Source: Alkalitalea saponilacus (GTDB lineage Bacteria; Bacteroidota; Bacteroidia; Bacteroidales; Marinilabiliaceae). Taken from it: a DNA stretch of 64,000 bases. The stretch spans positions 39,938-103,937 of the forward strand of contig NZ_FUYV01000011.1 in NCBI RefSeq assembly GCF_900168165.1. Direction: 5' to 3'. Numbering within the stretch: position 1 is the first letter of the stretch; every line of letters starts with the position of its first letter. A program made the translations under genes and the position numbers. Shown piece after piece: positions 17,448 to 25,559 of the stretch. A model generated the notes under the pieces. The model was given only the letters and a program-made list of their open reading frames with translations. It had not been told where the DNA came from and ran no database searches.

Positions 17448-19007
17448 ATGTCAAATCAGGATAAAATCAATAAATTAATTGAATTGCGTGGAGAAGCCCG
17501 TCTTGGTGGCGGACAAAAACGCATTGATGCCCAACATGCAAAAGGGAAATTGACCGCACGCGAACGCATTGAAATATTGTTGGACGAGGGAAGTTTTGAA
17601 GAGTTTGATATGTTTGTTACCCATCGTTGTACAAACTTTGGGATGGAGAAAACTAAATTCATGGGCGACGGTGTGGTTACTGGTCACGGAACCATAGACG
17701 GACGCGTTGTTTATGTTTTTTCTCAGGATTTCACCGTTTTTGGAGGTTCATTGTCAGAGACTTTTGCGCAGAAGATTTGCAAAATTATGGACATGGCCAT
17801 GAAAGTGGGTGCCCCGGTGATTGGAATCAATGACAGTGGAGGCGCAAGAATTCAAGAGGGAGTAACCTCACTGGCGGGTTATGCTGAGATTTTCCAGCGT
17901 AACATTATGGCATCAGGGGTAATTCCTCAGATCTCTGCAATTTTTGGCCCGTGTGCAGGCGGTGCGGTATATTCACCTGCATTGACCGACTTCATCATGA
18001 TGACTGAGAATTCCAGTTATATGTTTGTTACAGGACCAAAAGTAGTTAAGACCGTAACCGGTGAGGATATTTCAACAGAAGATTTGGGAGGAGCTCAGGT
18101 TCATGCTTCACGATCGGGCGTTTCGCATTTCATGCTTGAGAGCGAGGAAGAAGGTTTACTGCTTTTAAGAAAACTGATTTCCTATTTGCCACAGAACAAC
18201 CTTGAAGAGCCGCCATTGGTGGAAACGAACGACCCGATTGATAGAATTGAAGATGTTCTGAACACCATTATTCCCGATAATCCCAATCAGCCTTACGACA
18301 TGAAAGAGGTGATATATACCATTGTTGATGAAGGCGAATTTTTGGAAGTACACCGCGACTACGCACGAAACATCATTGTTGGATTCTGTCGTATGGCCGG
18401 TGCTTCGGTAGGGGTCATAGCAAACCAGCCAAATTTTTTAGCAGGTGTTCTTGATTGTGATGCCTCACGTAAAGCTGCGCGTTTTGTTCGTTTCTGTGAT
18501 GCATTCAACATCCCTATTCTGACATTGGTTGATGTCCCCGGATTCCTTCCTGGAAGTGGTCAGGAGTACAATGGCATCATTACACACGGAGCCAAGCTGA
18601 TGTTTGCCTATGGAGAAGCGACTGTTCCAAAAGTTACAGTTACCCTTCGCAAATCCTATGGTGGAGCCCATGATGTAATGAGTTGTAAGCAGTTGCGTGG
18701 TGATTTAAATTACGCGTGGCCCACAGCAGAAATTGCCGTTATGGGTGCGTCAGGCGCCATTGAGGTTCTGGAAGGTAGAGCCATGGCAGCCATTGAAGAT
18801 CCTGAAGAGAAAACTAAATTCATCGCTGCCAAGGAGTCTGAATATAAGGAAAAATTTGCTAATCCTTATCAGGCTGCAGCCTATGGTTACATTGACGATG
18901 TGATTGAACCACGAAATACCCGTTTCAGAGTGATTCGGGGATTCCAGAGTCTTCAGACAAAAAAGCTGACCAATCCGCCCAAAAAGCACTCAAACATTCC
19001 ATTATAA
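17448..19007 (+). CDS. mmdA: Methylmalonyl-CoA decarboxylase alpha subunit (carboxyltransferase)
   Basis: The 519-aa protein is a biotin-dependent carboxyltransferase with the two crotonase-like halves of the PCC-beta/MmdA family: [19 protein letters not shown] and [17 protein letters not shown] in the N-half, [28 protein letters not shown] and [13 protein letters not shown] in the C-half. By sequence alone it could be propionyl-CoA carboxylase beta. The following OadG-like, biotin-carrier and Na+-channel subunit genes identify it as the alpha subunit of the Na+-translocating decarboxylase, which moves CO2 from methylmalonyl-CoA to carrier biotin. Confidence 0.93.
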   Translation: MSNQDKINKLIELRGEARLGGGQKRIDAQHAKGKLTARERIEILLDEGSFEEFDMFVTHRCTNFGMEKTKFMGDGVVTGHGTIDGRVVYVFSQDFTVFGGSLSETFAQKICKIMDMAMKVGAPVIGINDSGGARIQEGVTSLAGYAEIFQRNIMASGVIPQISAIFGPCAGGAVYSPALTDFIMMTENSSYMFVTGPKVVKTVTGEDISTEDLGGAQVHASRSGVSHFMLESEEEGLLLLRKLISYLPQNNLEEPPLVETNDPIDRIEDVLNTIIPDNPNQPYDMKEVIYTIVDEGEFLEVHRDYARNIIVGFCRMAGASVGVIANQPNFLAGVLDCDASRKAARFVRFCDAFNIPILTLVDVPGFLPGSGQEYNGIITHGAKLMFAYGEATVPKVTVTLRKSYGGAHDVMSCKQLRGDLNYAWPTAEIAVMGASGAIEVLEGRAMAAIEDPEEKTKFIAAKESEYKEKFANPYQAAAYGYIDDVIEPRNTRFRVIRGFQSLQTKKLTNPPKKHSNIPL

Positions 19008-19017
19008 CAACAAAAAA

Positions 19018-19042
19018 TCACCCGGAAATCTTTTCCGGGTGA
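19018..19042 (+). terminator. Perfect hairpin inside the decarboxylase operon
   Basis: An 11-bp perfect stem (TCACCCGGAAA with TTTCCGGGTGA) encloses a 3-base loop between the mmdA stop and the start of the next subunit. Only a short T tract follows. It may act as a leaky terminator or an mRNA-stability element setting subunit ratios. Confidence 0.6.
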
Positions 19043-19060
19043 TTTCACTCATTTACAGAC

Positions 19061-19429
19061 TTGACTATGACATTTTTGATTGACATTGAAAATTGGAATT
19101 GGGCAGATATATACGTGATTGCCGGAGTTGGGTATTCAGTCGTATTTCTGGTTTTGGTACTGTTAATCTTGGTTTACAAACTTATCCCAAAAATCCTTAA
19201 CATCCGAATCAAAAAGCGCCTTAAAAAAGAAGGTAAAGAGATTGATTCAACTGCATCGGAACAATATGTGGCAGGAGAAGTAAATGCTGCCATTGCTACT
19301 GCATTGATGCTCTATTTTAACGAACAACATGATGAAGAGAGCAATATTATTACAATCAAACGAGTAGCCAGAACCTACTCTCCCTGGAGTTCGAAAATTT
19401 ATGGTGTTCGCAATGTTTTATCCAGATAA
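19061..19429 (+). CDS. mmdD: Decarboxylase delta subunit, OadG-like membrane protein
   Basis: The 122-aa protein has one membrane span near the N-terminus (about residues 17-40, VIAGVGYSVVFLVLVLLILVYKLIP) and a basic cytoplasmic stretch (RIKKRLKKEGKEID). A C-terminal segment, AAIATALMLYF ... YSPWSSKIYGVRNVLSR, is characteristic of the OadG/MmdD group in Bacteroidota. This subunit anchors and assembles the complex. Position between mmdA and the biotin carrier supports the call. Confidence 0.85.
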   Translation: MTMTFLIDIENWNWADIYVIAGVGYSVVFLVLVLLILVYKLIPKILNIRIKKRLKKEGKEIDSTASEQYVAGEVNAAIATALMLYFNEQHDEESNIITIKRVARTYSPWSSKIYGVRNVLSR

Positions 19430-19443
19430 CAGATCGTATTACA

Positions 19444-19866
19444 ATGAAAAAATTTGAGTTTTCCATAAGCGGAAATAAATATGAGGTAGAACTGAAGGAC
19501 GTTGAGGACAACGTAGCCCATGTGGAAGTAAATGGTACTTTGTATAACGTTGAAATACACAGGGAAGTAAAAAAGTCCAAAACACCCCGATTGGTTCGTT
19601 CAGAAGCAAAGGTTAAACCGGGCGAAGGAAACATCGTCAGAAAAGAGAGCGTTGGAAGTCAGGTGAAAGCACCTCTTCCCGGTAGTATCTTTAAAATCCT
19701 TGTAAAAGAGGGAGATGCTATTAAAAAGGGTGATGTTTTGCTCATTATGGAGGCCATGAAAATGGAAAATACCGTGATGGCCGAGAAGGAAGGTACCGTA
19801 AAATCCATCAGAGTTAAAACAGGCGACAATGTATTGCAGAATGATATTCTGATTGAACTTGATTAA
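19444..19866 (+). CDS. mmdC: Biotin carboxyl carrier subunit of the decarboxylase
   Basis: The 140-aa protein ends in a biotinyl domain with the biotin attachment site MEAMKMEN (the Lys in the centre). It is preceded by VKAPLPGSIFKILVKEGDAIKKGDVLL and followed by the usual beta hairpin VKTGDNVLQNDILIELD. The N-terminal 70 residues (FEFSISGNKYEVELKDVED) form the family's extra strand domain. It carries the CO2 from the alpha to the beta subunit. The gene starts 14 bases after mmdD. Confidence 0.95.
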   Translation: MKKFEFSISGNKYEVELKDVEDNVAHVEVNGTLYNVEIHREVKKSKTPRLVRSEAKVKPGEGNIVRKESVGSQVKAPLPGSIFKILVKEGDAIKKGDVLLIMEAMKMENTVMAEKEGTVKSIRVKTGDNVLQNDILIELD

Positions 19867-20059
19867 CCTGCCTAAAAACGTGAAGAATTATTAAGGTGCA
19901 GATGTTAATTACAAGTTGTCATTAGACTTGACGGTTTTACTGCTCATGTTATTCCCTCGTGTTTCTTTATTAAAGCAATCCCGAGAATGGTATATTTATT
20001 TTGCCATTATCAACCAGATTCAGATTTATGATTATTCGAAAAATTAATTCTTTATACAA

Positions 20060-21313
20060 GTGAAAAAGTTTGCAGCAATTTATACGATTCTGGGTTTATT
20101 ATTCATGCTGATTCTGCCAACAATGAATCTGGAGGCTCAGAGCATCGCCCAGGGAGATCAATCCGGAGGGGCGTTTTTCAGTGGAATGGCCAAGTTTTGG
20201 GAAAACTCCGGATTTTACAACTTCGAATTCCGACAGCTATTGATGATTGTTATTGGGTTGGTGCTGATTCATCTGGCCATAAAATTTAAATATGAGCCAC
20301 TTCTACTTGTTCCCATCGGAACGGGGTTAATCATTGGAAATATCCCTTTACCTGCTACTGAAGGAGCCACCATTGGCATTAACGATGAAGGTTCGGTGCT
20401 GTATTATCTCTACTTTGGTGTTAAGGAGGGTATTTACCCTTCTCTCATCTTTCTTGGTATTGGTGCCATGACCGATTTTTCTTCGCTTATATCTAATCCG
20501 CGACTCATGCTTCTTGGCGCTGCTGCCCAGATTGGGATTTTTGCCACTTTTATTGGTGCCGTTGCCCTGGGATTTGCTGTTAATGAAGCAGGAGCTATTG
20601 CCATAATTGGTGGTGCCGACGGCCCCACCGCTATTTTTGCTTCCTCCAATCTGGCTCCTCACTTATTGGGAAGCATTGCCATTGCTGCCTATTCTTATAT
20701 GGCGCTGGTTCCGGTTATTCAACCGCCCATTATGCGTTTATTGGTGAGCAAAAAGGAGAGAGTTATACGCATGAAACCCCCACGTGCAGTTTCAAAACTT
20801 GAAAAAATCCTTTTTCCGCTGATTGGTTTATTGCTGACCGCTTTTATATCTCCCGGATCATTACCATTGCTGGGAATGCTGTTCTTCGGAAATTTGCTTA
20901 AGGAGTCGGGAGTGACCAACAGACTGGCAGAAACTGCAAGGACATCCATGGTTGATATTGTTACGATACTGCTAGGATTGACTGTAGGAGCTTCTACCTC
21001 TGCGGCACTGTTCCTTTCGATCAGTTCCATTAAGATATTCCTGTTGGGGGCAATTTCTTTTGCTATTGCAACAGCAGGAGGAGTGTTGTTTGCAAAAGCC
21101 ATGAATCTTTTCCTTAAGAAAGGCGACAAGGTTAATCCATTGATTGGTGCTGCCGGTGTTTCTGCTGTTCCTGCCAGTGCAAGAGTAGTTCAGTTAGAAG
21201 GATTAAAGTCCGATCCAAATAATCACCTACTGATGCATGCGATGGCTCCAAATGTATCGGGAGTTATTGGGTCGGCAGTTGCTGCAGGTATTATGCTTAG
21301 TTTCTTTATGTAA
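20060..21313 (+). CDS. mmdB: Na+-translocating decarboxylase beta subunit
   Basis: The 417-aa protein is polytopic, with about ten membrane spans. It carries the conserved GGADGPTAIFASSNLAPHLLGSIAIAAYSYMALVP region of OadB/MmdB/GcdB, containing the Asp needed for Na+ transport, and the C-terminal GAAGVSAVPASARVVQ motif. It decarboxylates carboxybiotin and pumps Na+ outward. The N-terminus has an additional signal-like segment (MKKFAAIYTILGLLFMLILPTMN), as common in Bacteroidota versions. A 193-base gap separates it from mmdC. Confidence 0.95.
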   Translation: MKKFAAIYTILGLLFMLILPTMNLEAQSIAQGDQSGGAFFSGMAKFWENSGFYNFEFRQLLMIVIGLVLIHLAIKFKYEPLLLVPIGTGLIIGNIPLPATEGATIGINDEGSVLYYLYFGVKEGIYPSLIFLGIGAMTDFSSLISNPRLMLLGAAAQIGIFATFIGAVALGFAVNEAGAIAIIGGADGPTAIFASSNLAPHLLGSIAIAAYSYMALVPVIQPPIMRLLVSKKERVIRMKPPRAVSKLEKILFPLIGLLLTAFISPGSLPLLGMLFFGNLLKESGVTNRLAETARTSMVDIVTILLGLTVGASTSAALFLSISSIKIFLLGAISFAIATAGGVLFAKAMNLFLKKGDKVNPLIGAAGVSAVPASARVVQLEGLKSDPNNHLLMHAMAPNVSGVIGSAVAAGIMLSFFM

Positions 21314-21432
21314 TAGAATTATATGTATTTGATTTCACTATTGTCCGGGGAAATAATATCATATTATTAAAGTGCTCAAGCCGCACAGGCTTTTACTTTT
21401 TTTCTACAGCAAAAAAAAGTAAACAAAAAATG

Positions 21433-21561
21433 CCGCCGCTGCATGAAAAAGACTAAAAATCAATGTGTTTTTCTAAAAGCCGTGAACTCGCTACGCTCAA
21501 ACAGCACGGCTTTCTTAACGAAAAAAACATTGATTTTTTTAACGTCTTTTTCCTGAGGCGG
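21433..21561. repeat. Large nested inverted repeat in the 396-base gap after mmdB
   Basis: Four stem pairs are nested around one centre: 21433-21437 with 21557-21561, GAAAAAGAC 21445-21453 with 21544-21552, AAAAATCAATGT 21455-21466 with 21527-21538, and AAAGCCGTG 21476-21484 with 21505-21513. The centre contains CGCTACGC. The flanks (AAAAAAAGTAAACAAAAAATGCC) are typical of repeated, RNA-folding intergenic elements in Bacteroidota. No gene is present from 21314 to 21658. Confidence 0.8.
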
Positions 21562-21658
21562 AATGCAAGCTCAATATTCCAAGAAAGCCGTACAGCTCAA
21601 TAAACAAGGCATAATTCATAATTTTTAAAAAATTAACCGGACACCAATGATTTGTTTT

Positions 21659-21690
21659 AAAAGGCATCACGTAATCGTGATGCCTTTTTT
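21659..21690 (-). terminator. Bidirectional intrinsic terminator
   Basis: AAAAGGCATCACG pairs perfectly with CGTGATGCCTTTT around a TAAT loop, with T runs on both strands. It lies 20 bases past the stop of the reductase gene on the minus strand and would also stop leftward or rightward read-through. Confidence 0.85.
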
Positions 21691-21710
21691 GCTTTTTAAA
21701 CCTCTAATCC

Positions 21711-22370
21711 TTAAAAGTAAGCTTCCGCGGATATTTTTTCACTCTCTATGCCTTTTTTATTTAACAGGTAATAAACATCATTTATCATGTTCCGGTTTCC
21801 ACAAAGGTAGACATGGTCATAGCCTTGCAGATCATTTTCAGATAGCCACTTTGTCACTCGTCCACTGAAATGGCCTTCGTTCGATCGGGATGTGCATAAT
21901 ATCAATTGGTTGGGATCGTAGAAGGAGGGTTGAATGGATTCCGATATATCCGTTACTCCATGCAACAGGGTATAGTCAATGTCCGACCAGGATTTGATAA
22001 AACTGTGGTAAGGTGCAATGCCTGTACCGGTGGCGACAAAAAGAAATTTCTTTTGAAGCAGATGCTCCGACGGTAAAAAAAAGTATCCCAAAGGAGGCTC
22101 AACCATAACCACATCACCAGAATTGAGTTTTCGAAGATGGGGAGATACAAACCCGTTGCTAACCTCTTTAATGAGCACTTCAAGATAGTTGTCATGCTCA
22201 CCACTGTAAATTGAATATTCTCTTGTATACCCGTTCTCAACCGGACCTACATTGATGTGCTGACCGGTACGAAACTCCAAGTTATTGCGTTCTAAACGCA
22301 AAACGAAGGTGGATTTGGTCACATCTGTTTTTGATATGATACGGTGGGGAAAAAACTCGGCTCTGTTCAT
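21711..22370 (-). CDS. Ferredoxin--NADP+ reductase family flavoprotein
   Basis: The 219-aa protein shows the FAD-binding motif YTREYSIYSG (RxYS), the NAD(P) motif FVATGTGIAPYHSFIKS, the YLCGNRNMINDVYYLL segment and a C-terminal aromatic residue (SAEAYF). It fits the compact FNR/Fpr class (length 210-260). It transfers electrons between NAD(P)H and ferredoxin or a similar [Fe-S] protein. It lies 10 bases downstream of a BFD-like [2Fe-2S] gene in the same direction, so the two form an operon. Confidence 0.9.
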   Translation of the reverse strand: MNRAEFFPHRIISKTDVTKSTFVLRLERNNLEFRTGQHINVGPVENGYTREYSIYSGEHDNYLEVLIKEVSNGFVSPHLRKLNSGDVVMVEPPLGYFFLPSEHLLQKKFLFVATGTGIAPYHSFIKSWSDIDYTLLHGVTDISESIQPSFYDPNQLILCTSRSNEGHFSGRVTKWLSENDLQGYDHVYLCGNRNMINDVYYLLNKKGIESEKISAEAYF

Positions 22371-22380
22371 TGCTATTACT

Positions 22381-22596
22381 TTAGTTGATCCAGGGAATTC
22401 TGATTTGCATATCTGGAACTGTCTCCATCGTTGATTTTAATATTTGCTCCATACTGATTCTGCATTTTCCGCATGAACTTCCTGCTCCGGTGGCCAGGGA
22501 TAGTTCATTTAAGTTGCTTATGGAGTGTTTGATGATTGCTTTTTCAAGCTGTGATTTTGTAATTCTGTTACACAAACATACGATATTGGCTCCCAT
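22381..22596 (-). CDS. BFD-like [2Fe-2S]-binding protein
   Basis: The 71-aa protein contains VCLCNRIT (CxC) and, 32 residues on, GSSCGKC (CxxC), the four cysteines of the bacterioferritin-associated-ferredoxin fold, with helix-turn segments between them. In enterobacteria Bfd helps release iron from bacterioferritin using an FNR-type reductase, and a reductase gene follows here. In other bacteria the fold also occurs as a module in nitrite-reductase and assimilatory enzymes, so the exact role remains open. Confidence 0.85.
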   Translation of the reverse strand: MGANIVCLCNRITKSQLEKAIIKHSISNLNELSLATGAGSSCGKCRISMEQILKSTMETVPDMQIRIPWIN

Positions 22597-22614
22597 GAAT
22601 TTGATTTATTATTT

Positions 22615-22816
22615 ACATGACTCTAACATTTATTTTTCTCTTTTGTTCTTTTTGCTTTCATCATGTCAGGATTCAATACTGCTATATGATGGAAAAGCGG
22701 CTAAATGGACACAATACTTATTCAATTATTTATTGATCTTTTTTACATGACAATAAAGTAATTCAATACTTAAAAGTATTAATATTAGAAATTATGTTTA
22801 TGTGGAAAAACATGAC
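22615..22816. promoter_or_regulatory. Four copies of an ACATGAC-type motif upstream of the BFD/FNR operon
   Basis: ACATGAC occurs at 22615-22621, 22745-22751 and 22810-22816, and its near-complement CATGTCA at 22662-22668. ATTCAATACT occurs twice nearby (22671-22680, 22761-22770). The cluster is in a 517-base A/T-rich gap between divergent genes and could be binding sites for a regulator. No known consensus was matched. Confidence 0.4.
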
Positions 22817-22910
22817 AATAGTCAATAAAATGAATCTGTTGGTCAATTTAAATTATATAATCACAAACGATTTCATAAATTTATCGTAGAAAAAACAAAG
22901 TAAACAGACT

Positions 22911-22995
22911 AGTGTGTTAAAAACACACTTTGTTTAAAATGAATTTCATGTATATTTAATAGAATTATTGTTATGATTTATTCTATATAAATCAT
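22911..22995. promoter_or_regulatory. Two inverted repeats upstream of the STAS-like gene
   Basis: AGTGTGTT and AACACACT pair around AAA (22911-22929), and ATGATTTA pairs with TAAATCAT around a 7-base spacer (22973-22995). Neither has a T tract suited to termination. They lie 119-203 bases upstream of the start at 23114 and may be operators or mRNA leader structures. Confidence 0.4.
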
Positions 22996-23113
22996 TTCAT
23001 ATGAATATATCCCAAAGGTTTAAGTTTTCGGTTACTGGGCTTTCAGGAAACAACCAATGAGAAGTTAAAAGATTATTCATCAGTCAGCGCTAACTTATAA
23101 ATTATTTTCTGTT

Positions 23114-23500
23114 ATGAAGCGATGTGATTTTATTGAATGTAAAGGAGTGAGAATTTTTTATATAGATTTCTCAAACCTGAAAAATATAGAAGAGATTAAG
23201 GCAGTAATCAACGAGAGTAAAAACTTTATTCGCAGTCAGCCTCCAAAGTCCATGATAAACCTGGCGAATATAGAGGGAATGCATTTTAACGGAGAGATTA
23301 AAGAGTTGTTTGTTGAGTATGTTAAAGGCAACGCAAATCATGTCTTTCAGAGTGCAATCATTGGAGTTGACGGCTTGAGACGAATCGTTTTTAATGGTGT
23401 TCTCAAAATGACAGGCCGCGATGTGCGTTGTCTGGAGTCGAAACAGGCGGCTATGGATTGGCTGGCCGAACGCAAACTGGCAAGTTTACCTCTCGCATAA
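23114..23500 (+). CDS. STAS/SpoIIAA-like small protein
   Basis: The 128-aa protein alternates strands and helices: VRIFYIDFSNL, IKAVINESKNFIRSQ, SMINLANIEG, FNGEIKELFVEYVKG, FQSAIIGVDGLRRIVFNGVL. This is like the SpoIIAA/SEC14 fold often annotated as STAS domain. No phospho-acceptor Ser is obvious. It lies alone, convergent with the BASS transporter. Such proteins are often regulatory, but function here is not determined. Confidence 0.6.
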   Translation: MKRCDFIECKGVRIFYIDFSNLKNIEEIKAVINESKNFIRSQPPKSMINLANIEGMHFNGEIKELFVEYVKGNANHVFQSAIIGVDGLRRIVFNGVLKMTGRDVRCLESKQAAMDWLAERKLASLPLA

Positions 23501-23524
23501 AGATTTCTTTTTACCCCAGAGTTG

Positions 23525-23571
23525 AAACCCCTGTAAATTCATGATTCCCGTTCGTTTTTATACAGGGGTTT
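23525..23571. terminator. Long-loop hairpin between convergent genes
   Basis: AAACCCCTGTA and TACAGGGGTTT form an 11-bp perfect stem with a 25-base loop. The right arm overlaps the last codons of the BASS transporter gene. A T-rich TCCTCTTTTCTT follows on the plus strand. It probably terminates the STAS-like gene. Confidence 0.6.
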
Positions 23572-24556
23572 CCTCTTTTCTTAACTGATTCCTCTTTCTT
23601 CGTGCAATGATTCCTGTTAATACCAGTTGCAGTGTGTGATATACCATCAAGGGCATTAAAATGACTCCAGTTCCGGTCATTTCCGAGAAAATAATTCCAG
23701 CCATGACAGTACCGTGAATCAGTGACTTTTTAGAACCGCTGAATAGTGCAGTTATGGTATCTTCCCTGTTAAATTTGAGTTTTGAGGATATCAGCTTGAT
23801 GGTAGCATAAACCACAAAAAATAGTGCTAAGCTACCTGTGATCACCAGCAGCATATCCACTGAACCGGTGTTTTCAAACAGTTTTAAGTAGAAGGATTCG
23901 GAAAACGATCGATAGACGATCAAAAGGATTACCATTTGATCGAATAACTTCAGCCTAGCAGCTCCTTTTGCAGATAATTCACCTAAGAATCTGTTTAGAA
24001 CAATTCCTGCTATTACCGGAACCAACACCTGTAAAACCAGTTTTACAATTATTCCACTGAACTCGGCATATTCGATGGAGCCTGAGGTGATGACAATTCC
24101 CATCCACAAAGGGGTAATAATGATGCCGGCCAGACTGGAAAATGTTGCATTAAAAATGGCTCCCGGAACATTTCCACGAGCCAGCGAAACCATCACAACG
24201 GAGGAGGATACCGTAGAAGGCAGTGCAGCCAAAAAGAAAAATCCCAGCCAAATGAGATAATTGGCACTGCTTTTCCCGATGGTTTGTAATAGGGGCAGAA
24301 TCAACAGCGGAAATAAGATAAAGGTGGCAAATTGTACCAACAAATGTAGTCGCCAGTTGCTTAAATCCTGACGCAGTTTCCTAAGATTTAGTTTTAAACC
24401 ATAAAATAGAAATATCAGAGTGATGCCAACGTCACCTGCTTTATGCAGGTCGATGACTCCCCTATAAACACCGGGTTCCGGAAAGAGCCAGGCAAGAATG
24501 ATGGTTATAATCAATGCCGGAACAAACTTGTCCAGACCTATGAACCATTTAATCAC
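23558..24556 (-). CDS. BASS-family Na+-dependent solute transporter (YfeH-like)
   Basis: The 332-aa protein has about ten membrane spans. It carries family features such as FLFYGLKLNLRKLRQDL after the second span, LPSTVSSSVVMVSLARGNVPGAIFNATFSSLAGIIITPL in the middle and FSGSKKSLIHGTVMAGIIF near the C-terminus. These match the bile acid:Na+ symporter superfamily, subgroup YfeH/SBF-like, whose substrates are often organic anions. It lies 21 bases downstream of the LolA-like gene on the same strand. Confidence 0.9.
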   Translation of the reverse strand: MIKWFIGLDKFVPALIITIILAWLFPEPGVYRGVIDLHKAGDVGITLIFLFYGLKLNLRKLRQDLSNWRLHLLVQFATFILFPLLILPLLQTIGKSSANYLIWLGFFFLAALPSTVSSSVVMVSLARGNVPGAIFNATFSSLAGIIITPLWMGIVITSGSIEYAEFSGIIVKLVLQVLVPVIAGIVLNRFLGELSAKGAARLKLFDQMVILLIVYRSFSESFYLKLFENTGSVDMLLVITGSLALFFVVYATIKLISSKLKFNREDTITALFSGSKKSLIHGTVMAGIIFSEMTGTGVILMPLMVYHTLQLVLTGIIARRKRNQLRKEETPV

Positions 24557-24577
24557 AATTTGCTTTTTATTTAAAGG

Positions 24578-25231
24578 TTATCGTAAATCAACTACTTCAA
24601 TGCCAGGATGCTTGCTTGTATCAAAACTAAAAGTGGAATCATCTAACGTCAGGTTTGTCTCCATTTTGTTAATGTCTATGATGTAGTTGGTTCCGTCACG
24701 ACCTATCTGTTCTATTTTGGCAAACTGTAGACTATCCCGGTAGATATAGAGCTTGATGCGTGTATAAGGTTGATTTCGTTTATCCGGAAACAGATCAATG
24801 ATGTCCACAGTTTTTCCTTTGATGGTGGATTCCCCTGCATGTATGTATCGAAACCCCTCTTCATATATGGTAAAAATAGTTGCGGGATTCAACAGGTCAT
24901 CCTCCATCATTTCAGGATCTGAAATATTCACCTCGTTAACATCACGCATAAACATCCACATGGTACTTCCGTTGTTGAAGGTTTCTACACCCATCAGGTC
25001 TATCTTGAATTTATCACCTTTTATCAAGATTGAACCATCATGAGAGTCTGTAACCTGCGCCTGCAAATTATCAAGCGTAAATGTAAAATCAGCTTTGATG
25101 GTCTTGTAGCTTCTGGTTTTTTCAGATACCTTATCAAGAATCTCTCTGGCACGAAATACTGCCGGATCCTGGCTCTTGGCCACGGTTAATGCTGAAAATA
25201 AAATCAGTGATGTTGCAATTATATTTTTCAT
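24578..25231 (-). CDS. lolA: LolA-like outer-membrane lipoprotein carrier
   Basis: The 217-aa protein has a signal peptide (MKNIIATSLILFSALTVAKSQ). The fold-typical pattern is ILDKVSEKTRSYKTIKADFTFTLDN, then IKGDKFKIDLMGVETFNNGSTMWMFMRDVNEVNIS, and a C-terminal DSTFSFDTSKHPGIEVVDLR. LolA ferries lipoproteins across the periplasm to the outer membrane. ftsK followed by lolA is a common gene order in Bacteroidota and supports the call. A heptamer array separates it from ftsK. Confidence 0.88.
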   Translation of the reverse strand: MKNIIATSLILFSALTVAKSQDPAVFRAREILDKVSEKTRSYKTIKADFTFTLDNLQAQVTDSHDGSILIKGDKFKIDLMGVETFNNGSTMWMFMRDVNEVNISDPEMMEDDLLNPATIFTIYEEGFRYIHAGESTIKGKTVDIIDLFPDKRNQPYTRIKLYIYRDSLQFAKIEQIGRDGTNYIIDINKMETNLTLDDSTFSFDTSKHPGIEVVDLR

Positions 25232-25235
25232 ATGT

Positions 25236-25525
25236 AAGTTTTCAAATTTCAGTTATCAGTAACGGTTTATAGTTGATGGTTTATGGTTTATGGTTGATGG
25301 TTGATGGTTTATGGTTTATGGTTTATAGTTGATGGTTTATGGTTTATAGTTGATGGTTTATGGTTTTTGCAGCGAAGCAATGTCCCGCGTAGCGAATAGT
25401 TTATGGCTTTAGACGAACTTTGAACCTAAAACATTAAACTTTGAACTTAAAAACTATCAACCTTTTATCCCCTTTCATCCTGTCTCCAGTTTCCAGTCTC
25501 CGGTTTCCGATCTCCGGTCTTCCTT
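25236..25525. repeat. Composite palindromic heptamer element between ftsK and lolA
   Basis: From the lolA side: a short CAGTTATCAG piece, GGTTTAT/GGTTGAT/AGTTGAT units (about 25263-25360), core TTTGCAGCGAAGCAATG and GCGTAGCGAATAG (about 25365-25400), AAC-type units (AACCTAA, AACATTA, AACTTTG; about 25420-25465), then GTCTCCA/GTTTCCG/ATCTCCG units (about 25484-25520) next to ftsK. It has the same layering as 8092-8402. Confidence 0.9.
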
Positions 25526-25559
25526 AAAACAATAATCATTCCATTTATTATGAGCCAAT

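Noticed and set aside
17448-19007. Propionyl-CoA carboxylase beta chain as the product
   Set aside because: The sequence fits the same family, but the linked delta, biotin-carrier and Na+-pump genes indicate the decarboxylase complex.
21647-21868. 73-aa plus-strand ORF over the terminator and the reductase gene
   Set aside because: It lies mostly antisense to the reductase gene and begins in the terminator region.
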